DNA from: an uncultured Candidatus Saccharibacteria bacterium
GTDB taxonomy: Bacteria > Patescibacteriota > Saccharimonadia > Saccharimonadales > Saccharimonadaceae
DNA length: 64,000 nt
Assembly (NCBI GenBank): GCA_947570505.1
Contig: CANOTH010000001.1
Span: 1-64,000 of the forward strand
Reading direction: 5' to 3'
Shown in pieces: positions 50,598 to 59,125 of the stretch. Within the stretch, counting starts at the first letter, position 1, and the number at the start of each line of letters is the position of its first letter. The notes under the pieces were generated by a model. It saw only the letters and a list, made by a program, of their open reading frames with translations, had not been told where the DNA came from and ran no database searches. Position numbers and translations under genes: made by a program.

Positions 50598-52609
50598 GGG
50601 GAAATATTTTTGGCGACGCAAAGCAAACCTTAGATAAATTAAAAAGCGAGGGTACGATTAATTTTGCCAGGTTTCAAAAAATACTCAAAGATTCAGACAT
50701 TGATTACTGCCGACGAGCTTACGAGCTACTTTATGTCATGGAATATATTGATCCAGTAGATAACCAGACTAGCTATTACCTTGATGCAAAAATAAATTCT
50801 AATGAATATCGCGATGATTCAGCATGGCTTATATACTACCTGCCAGATAAATTTTATGACTATATGACTGTAGAGCAAGGGTTCGAAGTTTTATTAAAGA
50901 ACTCCGCTAATGATGATTCTGAGTTGTTACTAAATCGAGCAATGAAGGTGATATATCGTCTTGCTGAAGAGAAAACAAAATATCTTGCGGAGTGCGTAAA
51001 AAATCCATGTGATAATGCTTACTATAAATCGTACGTTGAGGAGCTTTTGCATGATTTATGCTATGGAAATAGAAGTATTACTCGTGACGATGTAAGTGCT
51101 AGCGATTGGCAAGATGCGATGATCTATCTGCGATACAAGAATCTACGTATTTTAGATTTAGGCGACGATTTGTTTGAACGAGGAGGTAAAGCATTACAAA
51201 ATTATCAAATTCTTTATATACTTGAAACATATGGGGAAGAAAAGGTTAAATTACTTGCAGATGAGTATTTCCGTAAATACTATTATTGCGAGGATATAAG
51301 CATTCTCGGTTTTATCGGCGAAGAATTAGGGGAGGATTTTAGTCAAAAGTTTGTAAAACAACAAGAACCACGATCTATCAATGAATCCGATTTGGAAAAA
51401 ACGAGTTTCCTGAACTTCTATAAATATCCAGAATGGATTAGATTTTCTCCGGATGCTAATATGAAAATTATCTCGAAAATTCTACATGATGAATTGGCGG
51501 GCGAAGAAGTAAATTACTATCTTGGTACAAATGAAACACTTGAAGATTGTACTAAAATATATCCAGCAATTAAACATATTCTGCAAACTACTAATAGCTA
51601 CAAGCTATTTCATGTGGCTGGAAGTGCCCTGAATACAATTTGGGGCAGTTTACTAGAAGATAATGAAAAATTAGAAGAGTGGTTGCAGGGGGAAATTTAT
51701 AATATTTTTTGGCCAAGAATAAGAAGTATCAGAAGGCTTCAAAATAGTAAAGAACTTAAATTTATCAACTCTGATGAAGAAGATATATTTAATAATGAAG
51801 TAGATTGGGTATTAGGCCTTAATGACAAGACTTTGCAAAGATGCAACCCTAGTCTATGGAAATCTCTAAAGCAAGAGGCTGACCGTGGTATTGATGGTAT
51901 GCTTGAAAAAATCACTCAGGATATACCTAGTAGAGCTTTCGCCGTGAAGTGTTCCAAAATGAGTGCAAAGGAGATTATGAATTTGGCAAATATCCGTTAT
52001 GGCAATGGAGTCCTCAAGCATGGCCTATATATTTCTTTATGTAATTACGTTGGAGTAACTCATGAAGGAGTAGAGGAGATTTTTAACCTGATACTTTCAA
52101 GCGGTGATGAGGATAATGATAGTATATGCAAGATTAAGATCGATGATGTTCCGAAAGTCATGTACCAATTAGTGAGCAGTAACGGCTATTGTGCTTCTAA
52201 ACAATTTCGTACTTGTATTATGGAATCAATGATAAAGAATTTTGACGAATTAGTAAAATATATTTGCAAGGCGGATTTTGCGGCTATTTTTATGGCGGCA
52301 TGTGAAGGGGTTAAGCAACAAGATGAAATTCCACTCTTAGAGAACTTAGCTGATGCCATTAAGAAACAAACCAGCTATAGAGTTGAACAAGAAGACGATA
52401 AAGGTAGATTAGATACAGCATGGTTTGTGATTGCCTATACAGCCAAACATAAAATTCTAGAACAGGAACGGCGACAAATCGCTTCTATTAAAAATTTTGA
52501 TTTGGCATTAGCAAAAGTAAGACAAAAAGTTGTTGAATATGAACAGTGGGTTGAGGAATTACAAAAAAAATTAATAGCATACAGTCAAAAGGCAACCCTA
52601 CAAGATTGA
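50588..52609 (+). CDS. Large hypothetical helical protein, 673 aa
   Basis: Soluble, largely helical, acidic, without membrane segments, nucleotide-binding loops or known nuclease motifs that could be seen. The N-terminus (GDAKQTLDKLKSEGTINFARFQKILK) could be a small winged-helix domain. The body contains tandem helical stretches, and the C-terminus is a coiled coil (LALAKVRQKVVEYEQWVEELQKKL). The start overlaps the zinc-ribbon gene by 10 nt. As the largest gene of a cargo operon next to restriction-modification genes it is a candidate for an undescribed defence or satellite function (inference). Confidence 0.65.
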   Translation: MGLGGNIFGDAKQTLDKLKSEGTINFARFQKILKDSDIDYCRRAYELLYVMEYIDPVDNQTSYYLDAKINSNEYRDDSAWLIYYLPDKFYDYMTVEQGFEVLLKNSANDDSELLLNRAMKVIYRLAEEKTKYLAECVKNPCDNAYYKSYVEELLHDLCYGNRSITRDDVSASDWQDAMIYLRYKNLRILDLGDDLFERGGKALQNYQILYILETYGEEKVKLLADEYFRKYYYCEDISILGFIGEELGEDFSQKFVKQQEPRSINESDLEKTSFLNFYKYPEWIRFSPDANMKIISKILHDELAGEEVNYYLGTNETLEDCTKIYPAIKHILQTTNSYKLFHVAGSALNTIWGSLLEDNEKLEEWLQGEIYNIFWPRIRSIRRLQNSKELKFINSDEEDIFNNEVDWVLGLNDKTLQRCNPSLWKSLKQEADRGIDGMLEKITQDIPSRAFAVKCSKMSAKEIMNLANIRYGNGVLKHGLYISLCNYVGVTHEGVEEIFNLILSSGDEDNDSICKIKIDDVPKVMYQLVSSNGYCASKQFRTCIMESMIKNFDELVKYICKADFAAIFMAACEGVKQQDEIPLLENLADAIKKQTSYRVEQEDDKGRLDTAWFVIAYTAKHKILEQERRQIASIKNFDLALAKVRQKVVEYEQWVEELQKKLIAYSQKATLQD

Positions 52610-52650
52610 AAGTATTAGCGACTTATCAAATGTTGTTTTTCTCTCCAAAA

Positions 52651-53103
52651 TCACTCTAGATTTGCGGATGTTGGTTTCTGTTCTCTCATTTCTTGCTTGA
52701 ACTGTTGCCACTGCTTAAATTCAGCATACTTTTCTGGATCAGTATGGGGGCTTGGTACAACCTGGAAAACTATCTCTGGTTGATTGAAGAAGCCATCAGA
52801 ATCATCAATGTTGAGTTTTTCGCTTCTCTCAAATATTAGTCTAGCGGCTCCAGTATCTCCGTTAATCGCTTTAATAATCATAGCTAGAGTGATTGCCTCC
52901 ATATAGGAATAGTCACTATTACTGGATAGATAGTTTTTCGTATCCTCATTAATAGGAAGCATTAGATCTACTTCCTTTTCTAAGAGTTCATGAGTAATGG
53001 TCTTAATGTTTTTACTACCAGCTTTCCTGCCGTTTTGTCGTCTAGGATCATCTTGGCCAGTGAAGGGCTGAAGGTTGCTGATGGAAGTAGGGTTATAGGG
53101 CAT
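52651..53103 (-). CDS. Terminase-small-subunit-like (DUF5681-type) protein, 150 aa
   Basis: The basic N-terminal segment QNGRKAGSKNIKTITHELLEK resembles the G-x-P-x-G-S-x-N motif at the start of DUF5681/terminase-associated phage proteins. The middle helix EAITLAMIIKAINGDTGAARLIFERSEK also fits. It ends in a Gln-rich helix. SD GGAGAG lies 7 nt before the ATG. It is the only packaging-related gene in the element, as expected for a satellite that hijacks a helper phage; the assignment rests on short motifs. Confidence 0.5.
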   Translation of the reverse strand: MPYNPTSISNLQPFTGQDDPRRQNGRKAGSKNIKTITHELLEKEVDLMLPINEDTKNYLSSNSDYSYMEAITLAMIIKAINGDTGAARLIFERSEKLNIDDSDGFFNQPEIVFQVVPSPHTDPEKYAEFKQWQQFKQEMREQKPTSANLE

Positions 53104-53250
53104 TTAGAGGCTCTCCACGGCGTTTTTAACTGCTGGATTAGTGTTTTATGTAGTGTTGGCATAGTACTCTTGCAGAAAGGCTTAAATCGTCCAATGTCGG
53201 ATATTCTGTACTTATCATTGTTCTTTTCCTTGTTGTTCGTTGTAGATGAC

Positions 53251-54123
53251 TTAAAATAAAGCTAGAAATACTGCTCGCATCATGGAGACGCAGACAGCAT
53301 TACCACACATACGGTAGCGTTGACTATCAGAGATGAGCTCGTTATCTTTACCAAACTTAGTCCAGTTATCTGGGAACATCTGGCAATGCTCACATTCTAC
53401 GGGTGTTAGTCTTCTGATTTTATTACCTTCAATTACTCCAGGAGCACCGTCACTACCTATGCCATGATAGCTAGCAATGATAGTATTAACGGAGTTATGT
53501 TTTGTGGCTCTAGTTCGATTCTTAGAATAAGCTACTATACATTCAGAAGCGAGAACAGTTTTGTACTTCTCTCCTCGGATAGATAATACTTCTGATCGAC
53601 ACTTGTCTCGAAGAAATCCGACAAGTATAACTCTCTCACGATGTTGCGGGGTTCTGAAGTATTGGGCATCAAGTACTCCCCACTGGACGTCATAACCCAA
53701 GTCATCAAGGATCTGTAAGATTTGTTTAAAGTCTTCTCCTTTATTGGAGCTGAGTAAACCTTTGATATTCTCGAAGACAAAGTATTTTGGCTGTTTGGCT
53801 TTAAGGATTCTGGCGAGTTCATAAAATAATCCTGTTCTTTCTCCAGCTAAGCCTGCTCGTTTACCAATTATGCTGGCGTCTTGACATGGAAATCCCCCAA
53901 CTAGTAAATCAAAATCAGGTAGCTCGTTAGTATTAATTTGTTTAATATCTCCATAATTATTAGTATTGGGGAAATGCCGTTCGTAAACCGAGCTAGCGAA
54001 CTTGTTAATCTCGGAATAGCCTATACATTTAGTGGCTATGCCTAGTTCCCTTGCCGCTTCTTCGATCCCTAGTTCAAAACCACCAATACCAGAAAAAGTA
54101 GAGAAGTAAGTTAATTTCTACAT
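53251..54123 (-). pseudogene. C5 cytosine DNA methyltransferase with stop at codon 2
   Basis: An open frame from 54117 to 53251 encodes 288 residues with the full motif set: FSGIGGFELGIEEA (I), GGFPCQDASIIGKRAGL (IV, catalytic PCQ), FENIKGLLSS (VI), QHRERVILVGF (VIII), RRLTPVECEHCQMFPDNW (IX) and RYRMCGNAVCVSMM (X). The only ATG at the natural start (54121-54123) is followed at once by TAG, then AAATTAACT..., and there is no other ATG, GTG or TTG before a TTG at 53700. The expected N-terminus would be M-KLTYFSTF. It is probably inactivated by a small insertion or mutation. Confidence 0.8.
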
Positions 54124-54228
54124 TAGAATGATTAATCCTAATTAGTTTTTGTATTTCTATATCCCCCAAGACCTCTTTTCTTACTACCATTGTAGCATAT
54201 TGGAGTTAGAGGATACTTGGTACAAAAA

Positions 54229-54254
54229 AGCTCAGGAGTTTGGATCACTGAGCT
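54229..54254 (-). terminator. Terminator of the DUF4238-like gene
   Basis: Stem agctcag/ctgagct with a 12-nt loop. On the minus strand it is followed by TTTTTTT (complement of 54222-54229). Confidence 0.75.
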
Positions 54255-54270
54255 TGAAACCGTAAAAACG

Positions 54271-55128
54271 CTACTTATATAAGGTAAGCGGTTTTGCGGG
54301 ATATTTCGGGTTTAGTTCCAGACTAGCACATTCAGCCGACGTTATTGCTTGTTGTAGCTTTTCTTCCGAATCAGAAATGACGTACCCGAACCTAATCTGT
54401 TGACCCAAGCCAATGGTTTGCCTATTAATTTTTGCGACTTGATCTGTCTCTAAGATTTTCCAAACTTTGTGCGTATATTTAGCTACTAAATTTACTTTGT
54501 TAAGTTTCTTCTGATATACCAAAACAAATAGTATGTTGGGGGATAAGGCTAGAGCCCCCATACTGCACCATTCATCATTTTTAAGTCCTATAACAAAATT
54601 ACTGCCAAGAAGACCAGCGTTAGGATCTATAGCAATGATTAGTTCATGATCTGCGAAAACATCACCTGCATAATGTCGGCGGAATTCTTCCATAATAAAG
54701 AAATTTTTGATTTCTGTGATGTCTTTTTGATTAAAATTTTTTAATGCTTTAGCCGATGGCGACTCAAAATACCTTTCTATATCATACATTATTTCTTGAA
54801 TAAAAGTATCGTCTCTCCAGCATTGGTACATAAAATATTTTTTTATTATGTCTAGGTTAAAGTCAGGTGCGTGTAAAGTATGCGTAGTCCTTAACTCTTT
54901 TCTGACCTTTGCGCTTAAATCGCCCAAATAAGTTTCAAATTCGGAACTCATGATATTTTCATTTTCGTCAGTGTAGGCTCCCAATCGTGTATTAAAGATT
55001 TTGATGTCTCCGTGATGAATTCTGGTCTGTGGCAACTTAATATATTTGACAGCACGTTTATTACCGCCATCACTAAATGAGAAATTTCTGAGTATCGTTT
55101 TTGAAATATATTCGTGTGACTTAACCAT
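54271..55128 (-). CDS. DUF4238-like protein, 285 aa
   Basis: The N-terminus HEYISKTILRNFSFSDGG matches the H-x-h-P/S-x-x-hLRxFS start of DUF4238 proteins. The central FMYQCWRDDTFIQEIMYDI and the helical, basic character also agree. These proteins are common in accessory regions; some act beside defence systems, but their activity is unknown. Own terminator at 54229-54254. No clear SD at ATG 55128. Confidence 0.65.
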   Translation of the reverse strand: MVKSHEYISKTILRNFSFSDGGNKRAVKYIKLPQTRIHHGDIKIFNTRLGAYTDENENIMSSEFETYLGDLSAKVRKELRTTHTLHAPDFNLDIIKKYFMYQCWRDDTFIQEIMYDIERYFESPSAKALKNFNQKDITEIKNFFIMEEFRRHYAGDVFADHELIIAIDPNAGLLGSNFVIGLKNDEWCSMGALALSPNILFVLVYQKKLNKVNLVAKYTHKVWKILETDQVAKINRQTIGLGQQIRFGYVISDSEEKLQQAITSAECASLELNPKYPAKPLTLYK

Positions 55129-55204
55129 TATTTGTAAAAAATCTTTTGTGATTGAATTTAATAGCTTCGAATAAATACCGTAATCTTTAGCTATGTTTTT
55201 ATTT

Positions 55205-55840
55205 TTACATTATTCTATCAAACATCCTCCTATAAGCCTCAACGACTTCATTACTCCTAATGACATGCGTAGAATCTGCCAGTGACGATAATAATCTAGT
55301 TATCTGGTTGTCGAACCCAACGTAAGTAATTAGTTTACCTGCTTCCTTAGCAACCTTGACTGCAGGTACTAAGTCTGTATCGGAGCTGATTAAAACAATG
55401 TGATCAACTTGATTCCTTAGTGAATCGGAAACCATGTCAACAGCAAGTCCAACATCCACGCCTTTTTCTTGAAATTTATAATCTGTTGCTCCACATTTCT
55501 TACATTCATCTCGATCACGAACTTTAAGCACTCCAGTGGCTCGAAACTCAATGCCAGTCTTAGCCAAACAACTTCGCATTCGACGCAAATTGTCGGCAAA
55601 TTGAATGGACTTTTTTTGAATCTCTTCGCCATAATCCTTTTGTTGACGTATCTTAGCGACACCGTAGTAACGAATTTCTAACCGTTCATCTGAAAAAATC
55701 CGACTCAGTAGATATGGAATATCAACAAAGCTAACTTCTTGTTTATTAGTAGCTAGGCCAGAAGCGACTACTCGCTCTGCGATTTTATAGAGAAAGTTCT
55801 GCCCGTCAATATATACTATAGTCTTTATGATTACCTCCAA
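55205..55840 (-). CDS. NYN-domain protein (LabA/DUF88-like ribonuclease)
   Basis: About 207-211 residues. The PIN-like NYN fold is seen from TIVYIDGQNFLYKIAERV (first Asp and Asn), QEKGVDVGLAVDMVSDSL, and HIVLISSDTDLVPAVKVAKEAGKLITYVG (acidic DTD). A CKKCGATDYKFQ zinc-knuckle-like insert has two Cys. NYN proteins are metal-dependent RNases. The start is odd: GGAGG overlaps the only standard start (TTG 55840) and points instead at an ATA/ATC about 5 nt further on, which would give (M)KTIVYIDGQN. Promoter with operator at 55891-55919. Confidence 0.8.
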   Translation of the reverse strand: MEVIIKTIVYIDGQNFLYKIAERVVASGLATNKQEVSFVDIPYLLSRIFSDERLEIRYYGVAKIRQQKDYGEEIQKKSIQFADNLRRMRSCLAKTGIEFRATGVLKVRDRDECKKCGATDYKFQEKGVDVGLAVDMVSDSLRNQVDHIVLISSDTDLVPAVKVAKEAGKLITYVGFDNQITRLLSSLADSTHVIRSNEVVEAYRRMFDRIM

Positions 55841-55890
55841 TACTTAAAATCCCTGGCGGGAACGAATCCAAACCAGGGGGCTATGTCTTT

Positions 55891-55919
55891 ATATTAGCAT
55901 ACATGCTAATATTCGTCAA
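55891..55919 (-). promoter_or_regulatory. Promoter with palindromic operator, NYN gene
   Basis: Minus strand: TTGACG (complement of 55914-55919), 17-nt spacer, TAATAT (complement of 55891-55896). A perfect palindrome with 10-bp arms, atattagcat-ac-atgctaatat (55891-55912), fills the spacer and the -10 box. This is the classic position for a repressor site. Confidence 0.7.
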
Positions 55920-55943
55920 TTGGAGAACCTTACACCAATATCG

Positions 55944-55970
55944 AAAGGTTTATATTATGTAAACCTTTTT
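55944..55970. terminator. Hairpin at the right end of the element
   Basis: Stem aaaggttta/taaaccttt, 9 bp, loop tattatg, with T5 on the plus strand and TTTCGA on the minus strand. From here to the right repeat (55971-56111) nothing further is recognised apart from short repeats of acacact/tgtgt. Confidence 0.6.
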
Positions 55971-56111
55971 GGCTCTTTACATACACACTTTTATACACAC
56001 TCTGGCAGGCACAATTAGGATACATAGGGAAACATTCAGACACAATCATAAAACTGCATTAAGAGTAAAGTGTGTATTTACAGATACAAAAATGAGTAAT
56101 TTTTAGTTCCA

Positions 56112-56160
56112 CCTCTGTTCCGAAGACAGATGCTCTGATCCACTGAGCTACCGGTGCATG
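56112..56160. repeat. attR, 49-bp repeat (5' half of tRNA-Arg)
   Basis: Identical to 40355-40403. The minus strand carries TATAAT (complement of 56166-56171) 8 nt before the tRNA-half start, which looks like the original tRNA promoter left behind on this side. Confidence 0.92.
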
Positions 56161-56202
56161 CAGTAATTATAACACAAAATATCAAACTGGGCCGGCTAAA
56201 CC

Positions 56203-56823
56203 TCAGTCTTCTTGCCCAGCTCGAATCAACTGACGAATAGCATCAAATAAATATGGTTTGTACACGGCCAACTCCAATGGCTCATTGTATAAAATGCAGG
56301 AAAAACAAGTTGAGCTAGTCAGCTCGATGATCATATATAGTAATATTCCAGGATTTTTTAGATGGACTCCGTTTTTTTCTGCGGCAGCTATTAACATCTT
56401 CAGCACATCAACATCGTTGGCAGCAAAAATTTTACTAAGCCCTTGATCAAATAGTCCAGAAGACAAGTTTTTGGCGATAAGGCGCAGAATTTCTTTGTTT
56501 TGAGCTAGGACATCCACCACGTAGCCAATCACAAAGACAATCTGATCCTCAAAGTTTACAAAATCGGTCTGGTGCAGAGCATTGAGAGCGCGCTGAAAAA
56601 TCTCGTTGGACTTCTTGGCGATCACCCGATCTTTGAGCTCATCTTTATCACGAAAGTATAAATAAAATGTGCCCTTGGCAACACCAGAACGAGTGGCAAT
56701 TTCTTGAATTGAAACTTCATCATAGCCTTGCTCCAGAAAAAGCTGGTAAGCTGCATCCAAAATTCGGTCATATTTGTTAGTTTTTTTATTATGGCGCACG
56801 AGGCTACGTTCTAAGATCTTCAT
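56203..56823 (-). CDS. TetR family regulator
   Basis: 206 residues. HTH at the N-terminus: ILDAAYQLFLEQGYDEVSIQEIATRSGVAKGTFYLYFRDKDEL, a textbook TetR domain. The ligand domain is helical and unassigned. TATAAT (complement of 56830-56835) lies 6 nt before the ATG, so it is leaderless. Divergent from the MMPL exporter; two copies of an AAAAATGACC-type palindrome lie in the shared region, so it very likely represses both. Confidence 0.93.
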   Translation of the reverse strand: MKILERSLVRHNKKTNKYDRILDAAYQLFLEQGYDEVSIQEIATRSGVAKGTFYLYFRDKDELKDRVIAKKSNEIFQRALNALHQTDFVNFEDQIVFVIGYVVDVLAQNKEILRLIAKNLSSGLFDQGLSKIFAANDVDVLKMLIAAAEKNGVHLKNPGILLYMIIELTSSTCFSCILYNEPLELAVYKPYLFDAIRQLIRAGQED

Positions 56824-56865
56824 AGCTATATTATACAGGTTAAATAGTCAAGATACAAGTGACAG

Positions 56866-56953
56866 AAAAATGACCATTAGTCATAAAGTATCTTGACATC
56901 AGATTTTTATAGAGGTAAAATGTCTTTAGAAAAAATGACCGCTGGTCATTTTT
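56866..56953. promoter_or_regulatory. TetR operators around the MMPL promoter
   Basis: Box 2 is a perfect palindrome, AAAAATGACC-GCT-GGTCATTTTT (56931-56953), and sits at the start of the transcript. Box 1 (about 56866-56887) is an imperfect copy, AAAAATGACC-ATT-AGTCATAAA. Between them is the promoter TTGACA (56893-56898), 17-nt spacer, TAAAAT (56916-56921). Confidence 0.85.
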
Positions 56954-57027
56954 ATCAAAGTGTGGTAAGTCTGTTCCGCTACGCAAGGCGGGTAACTTAT
57001 CTTAAAATTAATTAAAATAGGAGAGCT

Positions 57028-59115
57028 ATGAAAAAGTTTAGCGAGTTTATCTGCAAACAACGCTGGCTAATTGTCATTATCTCAGGGATTTTGATGATAC
57101 CAGCTTTGTTTGGCTATCTCGCCACGCGAATCAATTATGATTTGCTGGTCTATCTACCTTCCGACATTGAGACTTTGGAAGGTCAGGAAATTTTGACCGA
57201 AGAGTTCGGTATGGGTGCCTTCTCGGTCGCAGTCGTCGAAAACATGCCCCAGAAAGAGTTATTGGAGCTGGAGAATAAGATTAGTGGAGTTGAGAGCATC
57301 AACCAAGTTTTGAGCTTGGCGGATTTGGCTGGTACTGCGGTGCCGTTAGACTTCTTACCAACAGCCGTGCGGGAGAAGGCTATGCGCGAGGGTAGCCAGC
57401 TAATGCTGATTACTTTTAGTGAAGGTACCAGCGACGAGCAGACCCTGAATGCTGTAGAAGAAATTCGGAGAATTGCGGGCCAGAGTTGCTTGATTGGTGG
57501 CATGAGCGCCATGGTCCTGGATACTAAAATTCTGTTTAATAGCGAGACTGTACTATATGTTTCAATCGCGGTTGGCTTGTCACTTATCGTACTACTTCTA
57601 GCCTTGGATTCGTTCGTCGTGCCTTTCTTGATGATTGGCAGTATTGGTGTGGCTCTATTATTTAATATGGGGACCAATATTTTCTTAGGAGAAATCTCTT
57701 ACATTACTAAAGCGATTAGTGCTGTTTTGCAGCTGGGGGTGACGATGGATTTCTCGATTTTCTTGTACCATAAATACGAGGCGGCCAAGCGGCAAGAAAA
57801 AGACAAACTGAAAGCAATGGCCGGAGCGATTACGGAAACTGCGACTTCGGTGCTAGGCAGTGCTTTGACAACTTTTGCGGGATTCTTGGCGCTTTGCACC
57901 ATGAGTCTCACTCTAGGTACGGACATCGGCATCGTAATGGCTAAAGGTGTGGTGCTGGGGGTGGTTTGTGCGATCACAACTTTCCCGGCCTTGCTGCTGG
58001 TCTGTGATCGTTGGATCGAGAAAACCAAGCATAAAGAATTGTTGCCGAAATTTACGGCCGTGCAGAATTTCATCGTGAAGCTAAGGGTGCCGATTTTAGT
58101 TATCTTTGCGGTTTTGTTAGTGCCAGCATATATTATCCAAGGTAAGACTGAAGTTTATTATAAGCTCGATTCTTCGATTCCAGAAAGTTACGATTATACA
58201 AAAGCTATGACTATCCTCCGCGAAGAATATGGTATGGAGTCACAGATGATGGTGTTAGTACGTCGAGAAACAAGTACGGCTGATGTAAATAATATGGCAC
58301 GGGAAATTTCTAATGTTGAGGGGGTGGATGCAGCTTTGAGCTTGGCGATGTTGGCAAATTATGGTCTATCCGAAGATATTTTGAGCGAACAGGTGCGTAC
58401 TATTGCCGAGACGGAGAACTATACTATGCTGCTAGTTTTATCCGACTATAGCATTGCATCAAATGAACTAAACGATCAAATTGCCAAAATTAATGAAATC
58501 GTTGATCGTTATGACGAGGGTGCGATTGTGGCAGGCGAGGGGCCGCTGATGAAAGATTTGGTGGAAATCTCGGATCGAGATTTTACGAATGTGAATATGG
58601 TTTCGATTGGTGTGATTTTTGTGATTATGGCAATTGTGCTAAAGTCGATTTCTCTGCCGGTTCTACTGATGGCGGCGATTGAATTTGCAATTTTCTTAAA
58701 CTTAGGCGCAGCTTTTGTGACCAGTACGGAGATTCCGTTCATTGCTTCGATCGTGATCGGTACGATTCAGCTAGGTGCAACGATTGACTACGCGATTTTG
58801 CTCACTACAAAATATCTAGAAGAGCGACAAAAGGGATCGGACAAAATCAAATCAGCCCATCAAGCACTTAGTAGCTCTATGCAATCAATCTTTGTCAGTG
58901 CAATGTGCTTCTTTGGCGCAACGATTGGTGTGGGTGTGATTTCGCAAATTGATATGATCGGATCGCTCTGTACCTTAATCGCGCGTGGGGCCATTATCAG
59001 CATGGTGGTCGTGGTGACTGTAGTACCGGCACTTCTAGTAGTTTGTGATCCAATTATTCGCAAAACGACACTAGGATTCAACAAAACTAAAGTAATCGAA
59101 GCCAAAAATAATTAG
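57028..59115 (+). CDS. MMPL/RND-family exporter
   Basis: 695 residues with 12 predicted helices in two halves, each having a large outer loop after the first helix. The membrane motifs LGVTMDFSIFLYHKYEAAKR and LGATIDYAILLTTKYLEERQKG are the paired Asp-containing TM4/TM10 motifs of MMPL proteins. It exports lipids or hydrophobic compounds by proton motive force. SD TAGGAGAG lies before the ATG. First gene of an operon with the secreted protein below, under TetR control. Confidence 0.92.
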   Translation: MKKFSEFICKQRWLIVIISGILMIPALFGYLATRINYDLLVYLPSDIETLEGQEILTEEFGMGAFSVAVVENMPQKELLELENKISGVESINQVLSLADLAGTAVPLDFLPTAVREKAMREGSQLMLITFSEGTSDEQTLNAVEEIRRIAGQSCLIGGMSAMVLDTKILFNSETVLYVSIAVGLSLIVLLLALDSFVVPFLMIGSIGVALLFNMGTNIFLGEISYITKAISAVLQLGVTMDFSIFLYHKYEAAKRQEKDKLKAMAGAITETATSVLGSALTTFAGFLALCTMSLTLGTDIGIVMAKGVVLGVVCAITTFPALLLVCDRWIEKTKHKELLPKFTAVQNFIVKLRVPILVIFAVLLVPAYIIQGKTEVYYKLDSSIPESYDYTKAMTILREEYGMESQMMVLVRRETSTADVNNMAREISNVEGVDAALSLAMLANYGLSEDILSEQVRTIAETENYTMLLVLSDYSIASNELNDQIAKINEIVDRYDEGAIVAGEGPLMKDLVEISDRDFTNVNMVSIGVIFVIMAIVLKSISLPVLLMAAIEFAIFLNLGAAFVTSTEIPFIASIVIGTIQLGATIDYAILLTTKYLEERQKGSDKIKSAHQALSSSMQSIFVSAMCFFGATIGVGVISQIDMIGSLCTLIARGAIISMVVVVTVVPALLVVCDPIIRKTTLGFNKTKVIEAKNN

Positions 59116-59125
59116 AAAGGATAAT

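Larger units (their letters stand above)
40404..56111. mobile_element. Integrative element, about 15.7 kb, PICI-like satellite with defence cargo
   Basis: Bounded by the 49-bp tRNA-Arg repeats. In order from the left: integrase, AlpA/MerR-like excisionase, RepA-like ATPase (all minus, overlapping), an unknown gene, two broken frames, type III Res and Mod, an unknown plus-strand operon, a terminase-small-subunit-like gene, a C5 methyltransferase, a DUF4238-like gene and a NYN gene. The base composition is clearly more AT-rich than the flanks. There are no capsid, tail or conjugation genes. The int-alpA-rep-terS set and the size match phage-inducible islands from Firmicutes and Proteobacteria (knowledge); membership in that class here is inferred. 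Several genes are broken. Confidence 0.85.
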
